NCBI GenBank assembly: GCA_011526395.1
Contig: WTHW01000183.1
Span: 1 to 14,101, forward strand
DNA from: Alphaproteobacteria bacterium
GTDB taxonomy: Bacteria > Pseudomonadota > Alphaproteobacteria > Puniceispirillales > Puniceispirillaceae
Reading direction: 5' to 3'
DNA length: 14,101 nt
The position numbers and the translations under genes are program-made. Numbering within the stretch: position 1 is the first letter of the stretch; each line of letters begins with the position of its first letter. The notes beneath the pieces are model-generated. The model ran no database searches and was not told where the DNA came from. It saw only the letters and a list, made by a program, of their open reading frames with translations. Positions 7,423-13,973 of the stretch are shown one piece after another.

Positions 7423-7478
7423 TATGATAACAGGCTCAAAAGGATGATAAGAAGCACCTCTCATAGCGCGCATCAAGC

Positions 7479-8654
7479 CTATTGTACTTCTGCCCCCACA
7501 ACTTCCAGCCACCATTGATCATATAAGGGCGGGTTATTGAGGTCTATCAGCTGTCCTAAGCGCGGGGTGATCAGCTTGATATCTTCTGCTTTGGCAAGTC
7601 TTGTGATCTCCTTTGGCGGGTCGAACCAGTTATGGACTGACAGATTAAACATCCCCCAATGCACAGGCACAAGATAGGTGCCGCCGACATCTTTAAAGGC
7701 TGTGATGGCTTCATCTGGCAGATTATGCACCGCGCGCCAGCTTTCATTATATTGGCCATTTTCCATGAAAACGACATCAAAGGGGCCGTATTTCCTACCA
7801 ATATCCTTATAATGCGTATCATATCCTGAATCGCCGCTGAAATAGACGGAATCCGTCTTGCCAGCAATTACCCATGATGCCCACAAGGTTTTGTCATTAT
7901 GCATCACCCCAATGCGGCCAGAGAAATGTTGCGATGGCGTGGCAGCATAGATCAGGCCATCAAGATTGGCTTCTTCCCACCAATCAAGCTCCGTGATACG
8001 CGCCTCATCAACGCCCCAATAACGCAAATGTGATCCCACCCCAAGAGGTGTGATGAACTTCACATCGCTTTTCACAAAATATTTCACTGTCTCCATATCA
8101 AGATGATCATAATGGTCATGGCTGATGATGATATGATCAACCTCTGGTAAATCCTCTAGATGGATGACAGGCGGCTGAAACCGTTTTGCGGCAATCGGGA
8201 AGGGAGAGGCATGATCAGAAAAGACAGGGTCAAATAAGATGACGCGCCCATCAATTGACAACAAGACTGTGCTATGGCCTAGCCAGATGAATTTGACACG
8301 TCCATCACTTGCCTCAAAGGCCGCCAGATCAGGATTGCGTTCCTCAGGCAAAAGCCCAGCAGGCTCAGTCTGATTATTGTTAAATAGGAAATTCGGCACC
8401 TCTCGCCCCAGAGGGTCAGCCCAGAAATCAGCCCCCACCGTCATCGTATCCTTGATATCAGGGCGCCGATTAACAAACACTTCTTTTGTCTCATGGTAAT
8501 GAGGAGAGGCCTCAATGCGCGTTAAGAACTTGCCAGATGGGATCTTACCAAATGGCTCATAGGTGAATAGACCAATTGTGATAAGCGCGCCCAGCACAAT
8601 AAAACTGCCAAGCGTATAAAGCGTTTTGCGATATTTCACTATCTTAACCATCAT
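7479..8654 (-). CDS. Membrane-anchored MBL-fold metallo-hydrolase (NAPE-PLD/UlaG-like)
   Basis: This 391-residue protein has an N-terminal hydrophobic segment (about residues 11-31), probably a membrane anchor or uncleaved signal, followed by a metallo-beta-lactamase fold. The dinuclear zinc site is complete: HDHYDH at 179-184, His243 in PSQHFSGR, Asp275 in FSGDSGYD and His332 in VPVHWGMFNLS. The ADFWADPLGREVPNFL entry and the FIWLGHSTVLLSIDG strand are typical of the group that includes N-acyl-phosphatidylethanolamine phospholipase D. A phospholipid or N-acyl phosphodiester substrate at the membrane is a reasonable inference, but many relatives are uncharacterised. Two consecutive ATG codons start the gene and the ribosome site is weak. 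It lies 65 bases downstream of tetR on the same strand. Confidence 0.85.
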   Translation of the reverse strand: MMVKIVKYRKTLYTLGSFIVLGALITIGLFTYEPFGKIPSGKFLTRIEASPHYHETKEVFVNRRPDIKDTMTVGADFWADPLGREVPNFLFNNNQTEPAGLLPEERNPDLAAFEASDGRVKFIWLGHSTVLLSIDGRVILFDPVFSDHASPFPIAAKRFQPPVIHLEDLPEVDHIIISHDHYDHLDMETVKYFVKSDVKFITPLGVGSHLRYWGVDEARITELDWWEEANLDGLIYAATPSQHFSGRIGVMHNDKTLWASWVIAGKTDSVYFSGDSGYDTHYKDIGRKYGPFDVVFMENGQYNESWRAVHNLPDEAITAFKDVGGTYLVPVHWGMFNLSVHNWFDPPKEITRLAKAEDIKLITPRLGQLIDLNNPPLYDQWWLEVVGAEVQ

Positions 8655-8719
8655 AAACCAACGTCACATAAACAAATCATAAAAGGGGGGGAAGGGGTAC
8701 CGGCCGCATCAGAGGGGGG
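8655..8719. other. Short gap with three guanine runs
   Basis: This 65-base gap between tetR and the metallo-hydrolase gene contains G7 (8685-8691), G4 (8694-8697) and G6 (8714-8719) on the plus strand, with GGTACC and CGGCCG between the second and third runs. The leftward transcript would therefore carry matching C runs. No hairpin with a U tract was found, so the metallo-hydrolase gene may be partly read through from tetR. Confidence 0.45.
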
Positions 8720-9289
8720 TTATGCCGCCTCGCGCAGGGCATGAAGGGTTGCCAGCAAGGAGGCTTTCATCACATCACAAAGCGTCTCTAATTCGGCGGC
8801 GCTCTTTGCCTCGCTTTTCACACCGCTCGCAGTGGCACAGAAAAAGCGCGCAATATCCTGCGCCTTCCTCTCATCATAGCCATCATAGAAATGGGTGATG
8901 GTCTCAGAGACAATTGTCATCTTCTTGGCACCTGCTTTTTCAACCTCACCAGCAATCGCCTTATCAGTCGCGGCTTCGAAATCACCTGCCTCTGGCATGG
9001 CGTGGATGGTCTGCCACGGCTCTTTGACAAAATAGCCTATCAGCACATCAAGCGCGGCAGATAAATCAACTGCCTCTGATACATCATCAACACAGCGCAT
9101 CATGATATCTTCGAAATAACAACGCGCGACTAACTGCAACAGTGCATCCTTATTTGGCACACGGTTATATAATGTCTGGCGCGAGACACCAGCCTCATCT
9201 GCCACATCCTGCATCGTCGTTTTGCGAATGCCATATTTGGCAAATTGCGCCATCGCGGCTTGACTAATTTGACTATCTGAATTTTTCAT
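8720..9289 (-). CDS. TetR/AcrR family transcriptional regulator
   Basis: This 189-residue protein has a TetR N-terminal DNA-binding domain at about residues 7-52: QISQAAMAQFAKYGIRKTTM, then QDVADEAGVSRQTLYNRVPNKDALL, with the helix-turn-helix recognition helix VSRQTLYNRV. The remaining helical part (about 55-185) is the variable ligand-binding and dimerisation domain, and its ligand cannot be inferred. It is divergent from the SDR reductase, and the shared gap holds a strong inverted repeat, so it very probably represses that reductase. Its own promoter candidate would place the transcript start almost at the ATG. Confidence 0.9.
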   Translation of the reverse strand: MKNSDSQISQAAMAQFAKYGIRKTTMQDVADEAGVSRQTLYNRVPNKDALLQLVARCYFEDIMMRCVDDVSEAVDLSAALDVLIGYFVKEPWQTIHAMPEAGDFEAATDKAIAGEVEKAGAKKMTIVSETITHFYDGYDERKAQDIARFFCATASGVKSEAKSAAELETLCDVMKASLLATLHALREAA

Positions 9290-9295
9290 CTTGAC

Positions 9296-9323
9296 AATTT
9301 AACAAAAAATGTAAAAAAGTCAA
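9296..9323 (-). promoter_or_regulatory. Candidate tetR promoter
   Basis: On the minus strand TTGACT (9323-9318) is followed after 16 bases by TAAATT (9301-9296). The transcript would start near 9290, almost at the tetR ATG at 9289, implying a very short or absent leader. No ribosome site fits in such a leader. Confidence 0.45.
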
Positions 9324-9325
9324 TC

Positions 9326-9346
9326 TACAAATTGGACGAATTTGTA
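9326..9346. promoter_or_regulatory. TetR operator (8-base inverted repeat, 5-base spacer)
   Basis: The arms TACAAATT (9326-9333) and AATTTGTA (9339-9346) are perfect reverse complements around GGACG. The site lies in the tetR/SDR divergent gap. It runs into the SDR -10 box and sits directly upstream of the candidate tetR -35. Size and position fit a TetR dimer that represses both genes. Assignment to this TetR rests on position, not binding data. Confidence 0.75.
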
Positions 9347-9350
9347 TAAT
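9345..9350 (+). promoter_or_regulatory. SDR gene -10 box TATAAT
   Basis: A perfect TATAAT lies 32 bases before the ATG at 9382. The expected -35 position (about 9322-9327) is poor, and the box overlaps the right arm of the operator. A start of transcription near 9357 leaves a leader of about 25 bases for the 9382 start. Confidence 0.6.
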
Positions 9351-9381
9351 TTTTCGAAATTTAAGGATGAAAAGACAGTCT

Positions 9382-10401
9382 ATGGCACAGATTTTAGTTA
9401 CCGGCGCATCCGGCTTTATCGCACTTCATTGTATCGAACAACTATTGGGACAGGGGCATGAAGTCCGCGGCACAGTGCGATCTCTAAGCCGCGAAGCAGA
9501 GCTGAAACAAGCTCTAACAAAGGCAGGCAGAGACACTAAAAATTTCTCATTATTTGAGGCAGACCTTACAAAACCAGAAGGCTGGGACGAAGCTGTCAAG
9601 GGCTGTGACTATGTCTTGCACGTCGCCTCCCCCTTCATTTTGGGTGTCCCAAAACATGAAGATGACCTTATCAAACCAGCTGTATCTGGCGTAGAATATG
9701 TCATCTCAGCCGCTATCAAACATAAGGTCAGCCGTGTCGTTGTCACCTCATCTGGCGCCTCTATCACAGACACACATGATGGCAAAACACACTTCACCGA
9801 AGATGACTGGACAGATGTCAATCACCCCAAAACCACAGCCTATTACAAAAGCAAAACCCTCGCAGAAATGAAGGCGTGGGAACTCATAAATGCCCAGACA
9901 GGCAAGGCAAAAACCGAGCTATCAGTTATCAATCCGACAGTTGTGCTAGGCCCAACACTCACCGAAGATATCGGCACATCAAATGACTTCATTCGCCAAA
10001 TCATCGTTGGCAAAGTGCCAGCCGCCGCCAACTTACATTTTGGATTTGTCGATGTACGCGATGTCGCATCAGCTCACATAGAGGCCATGACAAACAAAAA
10101 AGCCGCTGGCGAGCGCTTTATTGTCAGTGCTAATGAATTATGGCTAATTGAGCTTTGCACCATTCTAAATCAAGCAGGCTATAAAAAATCACCAACGCGC
10201 AAAATGCCTAACTGGCTTGTAAAGTTGTTTGGTCTCCTCGATGCGCCAACAAAACAAATCTCGCAACTGTTAGATGCAGAACGCTACACACCAGCTGATA
10301 AAGCAAAGGCTGTGCTAGGCTGGCAGGCACGTGATTTGAATGACTCAATCCTCGAGACTGCCGCCCAGCTACAGGCATTTGAAACTGCCAAAAAAGCCTA
10401 A
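9382..10401 (+). CDS. NAD(P)-dependent extended SDR reductase (dihydroflavonol 4-reductase-like)
   Basis: This 339-residue extended short-chain dehydrogenase has a Rossmann motif VTGASGFIALH (6-16) at the very N-terminus. Arg33 in GTVRS favours NADPH. Other features are the VLHVASPF strand (78-85), VVVTSSGASI (119-128) with the catalytic Ser, Tyr154-x3-Lys158 in TTAYYKSK, and SVINPTVVLGP (181-191). This is the flavonoid reductase/aldehyde reductase-like branch that reduces ketones or aldehydes; the substrate is unknown. An in-frame ATG at 9367 would add MKRQS, but an AAGG abuts it and the -10 box leaves it only about ten bases of leader, so 9382 is preferred. The gene is divergent from tetR, its likely repressor, and ends one base from the convergent hydrolase. 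Confidence 0.88.
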   Translation: MAQILVTGASGFIALHCIEQLLGQGHEVRGTVRSLSREAELKQALTKAGRDTKNFSLFEADLTKPEGWDEAVKGCDYVLHVASPFILGVPKHEDDLIKPAVSGVEYVISAAIKHKVSRVVVTSSGASITDTHDGKTHFTEDDWTDVNHPKTTAYYKSKTLAEMKAWELINAQTGKAKTELSVINPTVVLGPTLTEDIGTSNDFIRQIIVGKVPAAANLHFGFVDVRDVASAHIEAMTNKKAAGERFIVSANELWLIELCTILNQAGYKKSPTRKMPNWLVKLFGLLDAPTKQISQLLDAERYTPADKAKAVLGWQARDLNDSILETAAQLQAFETAKKA

Positions 10402-10402
10402 G

Positions 10403-11337
10403 CTACAGAGACTTCTTGATATGCCGTGCCAGCTCTTCTGGCGCGGCAAACATCGCCTCATGCGAGCTATCTATGCGACGCACTTTGGTCTTTTGCCTTG
10501 GCCACGCCGCATCCATATCTGCAATCATCGCCTCAGCTGTCGATGGCAGAACAGTCTTATCTTGATTGCAAATATTAAAGCTACGTTTCAGCTTCTCATA
10601 ACCAGAGTCAAAGTCAGCAACCTCGCCATAAATGGACACAGGCGCATCAGGTGTTAAATAATGCATCACGGTGCGCAGATAGGCATCATCTACATCATCT
10701 GCAAGTGCCAATTTCATAGCCGCCAAATAGCTCTCATCCTCAGATCGCGGGTCAATACGAAGCGCACCTATAGTCGCAGGTTCAGCCTTAATAGCAGGGC
10801 CTAATTTGCTATTCTCTGCTTGGTCAGGCAGTGCCAAATAAGTTCCAGCAGGCTTGTCCGGCGCGGGCGCAAGTGCCGCAATATAAACCAGCCCTTCAAA
10901 TAAGTCAGGCCGCTTTGCCGCCGCAAAGCTAATCGGCACACCGCCCATTGAATGCCCCACTGCATAAAGCTTCTTAACACCAGCCTCTTTGGCCTCTTCA
11001 GCAGCCTTGATAACAGCATCTGCATAATCATTGATGCCATAGCCAGCAAGAGGCGATACTTCAGTCGCAAATGCACCTGCATCTAAGGGACGCTTGGTAA
11101 ATGAATCTGGTAAGATGGTGTTGAGGCCATGGCCTGGCAAATCAATGGCAAATGTTGCAATGCCTGCCTCATGCAAATGAGGGATGACACCGCCCCAGCA
11201 CCATGCGCCATGCCATGATCCATGAACAAGCAATACCCCTTTTTTGCCACGAGACCCTGCCGTGGCTGGCTGTATCGCCGCCGCAGATAACGCAACAGCA
11301 CCACCGCGCTTGCGCCAATAAATGAACGTCTTTTCAT
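10403..11337 (-). CDS. Tat-exported alpha/beta hydrolase, broken by a one-base frameshift near 11305
   Basis: The ATG at 11337 opens a twin-arginine signal, MKRRSFIGASA (RRxFI type). That frame then runs into unrelated sequence and stops at 11083. The rest of the signal (AVALSAAAIQPATAG) and the whole enzyme are open in the next frame, to the stop at 10403. Adding one base near 11304-11305 (GG to GGG on the coding strand) gives a smooth 311-residue protein. That protein has LLVHGSWHGAW (oxyanion region, 36-46), the nucleophile elbow GHSMGG (Ser130), an acid in NQDK (Asp260) and His293 in SSHEAMFAAPEE, as in plant methylesterase/hydroxynitrile-lyase-like esterases. Without the shift, the only start before the active-site region is a TTG at 11233, which lacks the export signal and first strand. 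It may be a young pseudogene or a sequencing error. An AGGAG site precedes 11337. Confidence 0.78.
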
Positions 11338-11351
11338 ATCCTACTCCTATA

Positions 11352-11369
11352 TGGTTAACGTGTTAACCA
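11352..11369. promoter_or_regulatory. Palindromic operator upstream of the hydrolase gene
   Basis: The arms TGGTTAAC (11352-11359) and GTTAACCA (11362-11369) are perfect reverse complements separated by GT. The dyad lies 15-32 bases upstream of the hydrolase ATG, just after the candidate -10 box, where a bound repressor would block transcription. Its sequence does not resemble the tetR/SDR operator. Confidence 0.65.
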
Positions 11370-11371
11370 AT

Positions 11372-11401
11372 AGTAGAAGTAATATAAATAATTTAAGTCA
11401 A
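11372..11401 (-). promoter_or_regulatory. Candidate hydrolase promoter
   Basis: On the minus strand TTGACT (11401-11396) is followed after 18 bases by TCTACT (11377-11372). The -35 is close to consensus and the -10 matches four of six. The palindromic operator begins immediately downstream and would cover the transcription start. Confidence 0.45.
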
Positions 11402-11426
11402 TAAGGGTGCTATAAATTTTGGTTTT

Positions 11427-11792
11427 TTAAGATGACTGTTCCAAGTGACGCATCTTAGCTATCGTGTCAGGCGATAGCCCAAGCTTTTTAAGCACAGCAT
11501 GTTTTTCATCCACAACGCGCCAAAATGGCAAGGGTGACTCTTCAATGGAAAACATCTTCAAAACATCCTCAATGGCAAGTCGCAAAAAGATGCCAGTGGA
11601 GACAGGACAAGTCACCTCAGCACCAGCCTGCAAGGCTAGATCTGCGCGCATTTCCTTTGGGGTGCGTGTCGTACCATGTGGTATGCCTTGGATGTAAGAT
11701 GCCACCTCTTCAGGAGAGGAAATATACATTGCTTGCCCCTTCTTCATATCGGCAAAATCTTTATCAAGAATTTTTATGATATTTCGGGGCAT
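11427..11792 (-). CDS. Conserved small protein, Atl1/MGMT-like winged-helix resemblance
   Basis: This 121-residue protein has no signal peptide. I recognise a widespread uncharacterised family with the order: ISSPEEVASYIQGIP (25-39), the TRTPKEMRADLALQ helix region (42-55), TCPVSTGIFLRLA (61-73), then LPFWRVVDEK (88-97) and KKLGLSP. The P-x-x-R-V-V core recalls the DNA-binding end of alkyltransferase-like proteins (Atl1, MGMT), but the alkyl-acceptor PCHR motif is absent: Cys61 lies in TCPVST, a different place. A role in DNA binding or repair is inference. It follows the GNAT gene after a 3-base gap and is almost certainly cotranscribed with it. Confidence 0.65.
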   Translation of the reverse strand: MPRNIIKILDKDFADMKKGQAMYISSPEEVASYIQGIPHGTTRTPKEMRADLALQAGAEVTCPVSTGIFLRLAIEDVLKMFSIEESPLPFWRVVDEKHAVLKKLGLSPDTIAKMRHLEQSS

Positions 11793-11795
11793 AAG

Positions 11796-12320
11796 CTATC
11801 TCATATCTTCTTTTAAGCTCCGTTGCATATAGACAACGTCAAGCCATTGGCCAAATTTGAACCCAATATTTTTGGCGGTGCCAAAGTGAGTAAAGCCGCA
11901 TGATGAGTGAACACCGATAGAGGACGCATTATTGGAATCACCAATAACAGCAAGCATTTGATGAAAGGGGCCTTTCCTGCATTCATCAACGAGGGCAGAT
12001 AGCAGCGCATGGCCTATACCACGGCGTTGCATACCGGGTGCGACATAAATCGAATCTTCAACCGTAAATCGATAAGCTGAGCGCAATTTATGAGGCCCCC
12101 CATAGGCATATCCAATGACTTTTTCATCATCTGTAATGGCAACTAAAATCGGATAATTATCTTCTAACAGACCAGAGAACCGCTCTGCTATCTCAGCCTC
12201 AGTTGGCGGCACCTCTTCAAAAGAGGCTGTGCCATGCAAAACATGATGCGCATAAATCGCTGTCACTTGTGCCAAATGGCGCGCCTGATAGGGAATAATT
12301 TGGAAAGATTCATCACTCAT
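11796..12320 (-). CDS. GNAT N-acetyltransferase, phosphinothricin acetyltransferase-like
   Basis: This 174-residue single-domain GNAT protein has the Pat/Bar/YncA-type pattern. It shows IIPYQARHLAQVTAIYAHHV at the start, TASFEEVPPTEAEIAERF (31-48), the central VEDSIYVAP strand (87-95), the acetyl-CoA pyrophosphate loop QRRGIG (98-103), and the SIGVHSSCGFTHFGTAKNIGFKFGQWLD tail (134-161), which is diagnostic for this subfamily. Relatives acetylate the amino group of phosphinothricin, methionine sulfoximine or other amino acids. The natural substrate here is unknown. It is the first gene of a two-gene transcript with the Atl1/MGMT-like protein. The ribosome site is weak. Confidence 0.85.
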   Translation of the reverse strand: MSDESFQIIPYQARHLAQVTAIYAHHVLHGTASFEEVPPTEAEIAERFSGLLEDNYPILVAITDDEKVIGYAYGGPHKLRSAYRFTVEDSIYVAPGMQRRGIGHALLSALVDECRKGPFHQMLAVIGDSNNASSIGVHSSCGFTHFGTAKNIGFKFGQWLDVVYMQRSLKEDMR

Positions 12321-12475
12321 GATTTGTCACTTACCATGAGAGCAAGCTGTTGAGCAAGTTCAGGGTAAATGACGCTGCTGAATAAGCCTACATCATATCT
12401 ATAATTTCACTTGTCATCTCCGCCAAATTAAGATGAACATCAGATAGCATGAAAATAAACAAATGAGGGTGTATC
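12321..12475. promoter_or_regulatory. Divergent GNAT/sterol-desaturase intergenic region
   Basis: This 155-base gap must drive both divergent transcripts. A perfect TATAAT is present on the plus strand at 12400-12405, but no good -35 lies 16-18 bases upstream. A GAGGG ribosome site (12463-12467) sits well spaced before the ATG at 12476. No strong palindrome was found. Confidence 0.4.
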
Positions 12476-13465
12476 ATGGCAGAGGTAAAAACAGCGCAGA
12501 AACAAGCACGATCTGAATGGCACTATCATCCTGACCTTCCAATCGGCAATAACCCCTTATTTGAATTCCCATGGTCAGCGCGCAAAATCATCGCCTACCA
12601 TCGTGATTATTGGCTAACTTTATCAGAGGTTAGTTTTTTCCTTATCTTGGCGCTGGCTGGTTGGTATTTTCATCAGTCCATTATCACAACCGGAAGTGAG
12701 TTTTCATTTGGCTTTGCGGCACAAATTTACGTGCGCAATTTGCTGATAACCATTGTCGTTGCTGGCGGCCTTCATTACGCTCTCTATGCCAGAAAAGCTC
12801 AAGATAAAGAGACTAAATATATAGCTGCCTTTCTGCATCGTGGCGGCGGTAAATTTACATTTGGCAATCAGCTCTATGACAATATGTTTTTTTCCCTCGC
12901 AAGCGGCGTGACAATTTGGTCAGCCTATGAGGCAGGCCTGATATGGTTGTTATCTACAAATAAAATAGCAACTTTATCCTTTGGAGATGCCCCTATCTGG
13001 TTTGCAGCCATTCTTCTTGTAACCGGTATATGGATTGCGTTTCATTTTTATATTGTGCATCGCCTACTTCATTGGGGTGTGTTATATGACTGGGTGCATA
13101 GCTTGCATCATCGCAATGTGAATGTCGGTCCTTGGTCTGGCATTTCAATGCATCCCATAGAGCATATGCTCTACTTCAGCTCACTTCTCATCCATCTTGT
13201 GATCCCATCACATCCGATTCATATCATGTTTCATGGCTATATGCTGGCATTGTCAGCTGTTATTGGTCACACCGGCTTTCATGAATTACTCGTTGGCAAA
13301 TCAAGGCGCATAGCGCTTGGCCATTTCCACCACCAGCTTCATCACAGGTATTTTGAATGTAATTATGGCTCTGTCGATTTTCCGATGGATGTGTGGTTTG
13401 GCACATTCCATGATGGCACATCAGAGGCTAAAAACCGGTTGAAAAAACGCTTTCGGTCTGGTTAG
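12476..13465 (+). CDS. Sterol desaturase/fatty acid hydroxylase family protein
   Basis: This 329-residue integral membrane di-iron oxygenase has hydrophobic segments at about 48-68, 84-105, 136-160, 173-196 and 232-265. The histidine clusters of the superfamily are complete: HRLLH (195-199), HSLHH (208-212) and HHQLHHRYFECNYGSVDFPMD (285-305), plus HPIEH (226-230). The final part, FECNYGSVDFPMDVWFGTFHDG, is the usual family ending. Members hydroxylate or desaturate lipids, sterols, hopanoids or carotenoids using O2; the substrate here cannot be assigned. A good GAGGG ribosome site fixes the start. It stands alone, divergent from the GNAT pair, and ends at a strong bidirectional terminator. 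Confidence 0.87.
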   Translation: MAEVKTAQKQARSEWHYHPDLPIGNNPLFEFPWSARKIIAYHRDYWLTLSEVSFFLILALAGWYFHQSIITTGSEFSFGFAAQIYVRNLLITIVVAGGLHYALYARKAQDKETKYIAAFLHRGGGKFTFGNQLYDNMFFSLASGVTIWSAYEAGLIWLLSTNKIATLSFGDAPIWFAAILLVTGIWIAFHFYIVHRLLHWGVLYDWVHSLHHRNVNVGPWSGISMHPIEHMLYFSSLLIHLVIPSHPIHIMFHGYMLALSAVIGHTGFHELLVGKSRRIALGHFHHQLHHRYFECNYGSVDFPMDVWFGTFHDGTSEAKNRLKKRFRSG

Positions 13466-13487
13466 TCAATTTCCGGGTGTTCATAAA

Positions 13488-13513
13488 AAAAGGGAGGCAA
13501 AAGCCTCCCTTTT
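13488..13513. terminator. Bidirectional intrinsic terminator
   Basis: The stem GGGAGGC (13492-13498) and GCCTCCC (13503-13509) closes an AAAA loop. It is extended by an A tract on the left (13485-13491) and TTTT on the right (13510-13513). It ends both the rightward sterol-desaturase gene and the leftward acidic-protein gene. Confidence 0.9.
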
Positions 13514-13535
13514 AAAATTATATACAGACGGCTTC

Positions 13536-13952
13536 TTACAGCTCGCCTTCTTCACCGAATTTTGCATCCAATGCTTCACAAGTTGCTTGTGAGCCACCTG
13601 CACCAACGCAAAGTTTAATCGCGTCGATCTCTTCATCAAAACCTGCTTCAAACTGTGCTTCAATGTCTGCAGTTACTTCAGCAATCAGAGCCAAATTATC
13701 AATAATTAAGTCATCATTTAGGAATTCCTGAACAAGATCCAATGCGCCTTCTTCAACCAACAAAGCGATTTCTTCTGTTAGTGATTCAGCAAGATCTGCT
13801 GGAATTTCAGACAATGCAGCATCCACTTTCATTAACTGCTCAATCGGCACACCTGTCATTTCAGATGCTTCTTGCAATTCTTGCAACTGCTCAAAGCCAA
13901 GTGCGTCTGTACCAGCGACTGTTTCAACAACTTTATCGCCAATCAGGTTCAT
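13536..13952 (-). CDS. Highly acidic protein of unknown function, without arginine
   Basis: This 138-residue protein matches no family I recognise. It has about 34 Asp/Glu, only four Lys and no Arg, giving a net charge near -30. The sequence is predicted mostly helical, with heptad-like acidic/leucine stretches (FEQLQELQEASE at 20-31, LTEEIALLVEEGALDLVQEF at 58-77) and Leu/Ile/Val-rich faces. Two cysteines near the end (Cys115 and Cys125, in KLCVGAGGSQATCEA) could form a disulfide or bind metal. There is no signal peptide. A purine-rich AAGAAAG ribosome site precedes the ATG. It follows an incomplete gene on the same strand after 21 bases, so the two are probably cotranscribed, and transcription ends at the bidirectional terminator. 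An extracellular or ion-binding role is speculative. Confidence 0.7.
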   Translation of the reverse strand: MNLIGDKVVETVAGTDALGFEQLQELQEASEMTGVPIEQLMKVDAALSEIPADLAESLTEEIALLVEEGALDLVQEFLNDDLIIDNLALIAEVTADIEAQFEAGFDEEIDAIKLCVGAGGSQATCEALDAKFGEEGEL

Positions 13953-13973
13953 CTTGCTTTCTTTTGTTTTGCC

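Noticed and set aside
7390..7461. Hairpin from GAGGTG (7390) and CACCTC (7456) as a terminator
   Set aside because: The arms are only 6 bases and about 60 bases apart, with no following U tract.
11083..11337. Separate 84-residue gene starting MKRRSFIGASA
   Set aside because: Only the first dozen or so codons look real (a Tat signal). After about 11300 the frame is an out-of-phase reading of the hydrolase gene, so it is treated as the broken 5' end of that gene.
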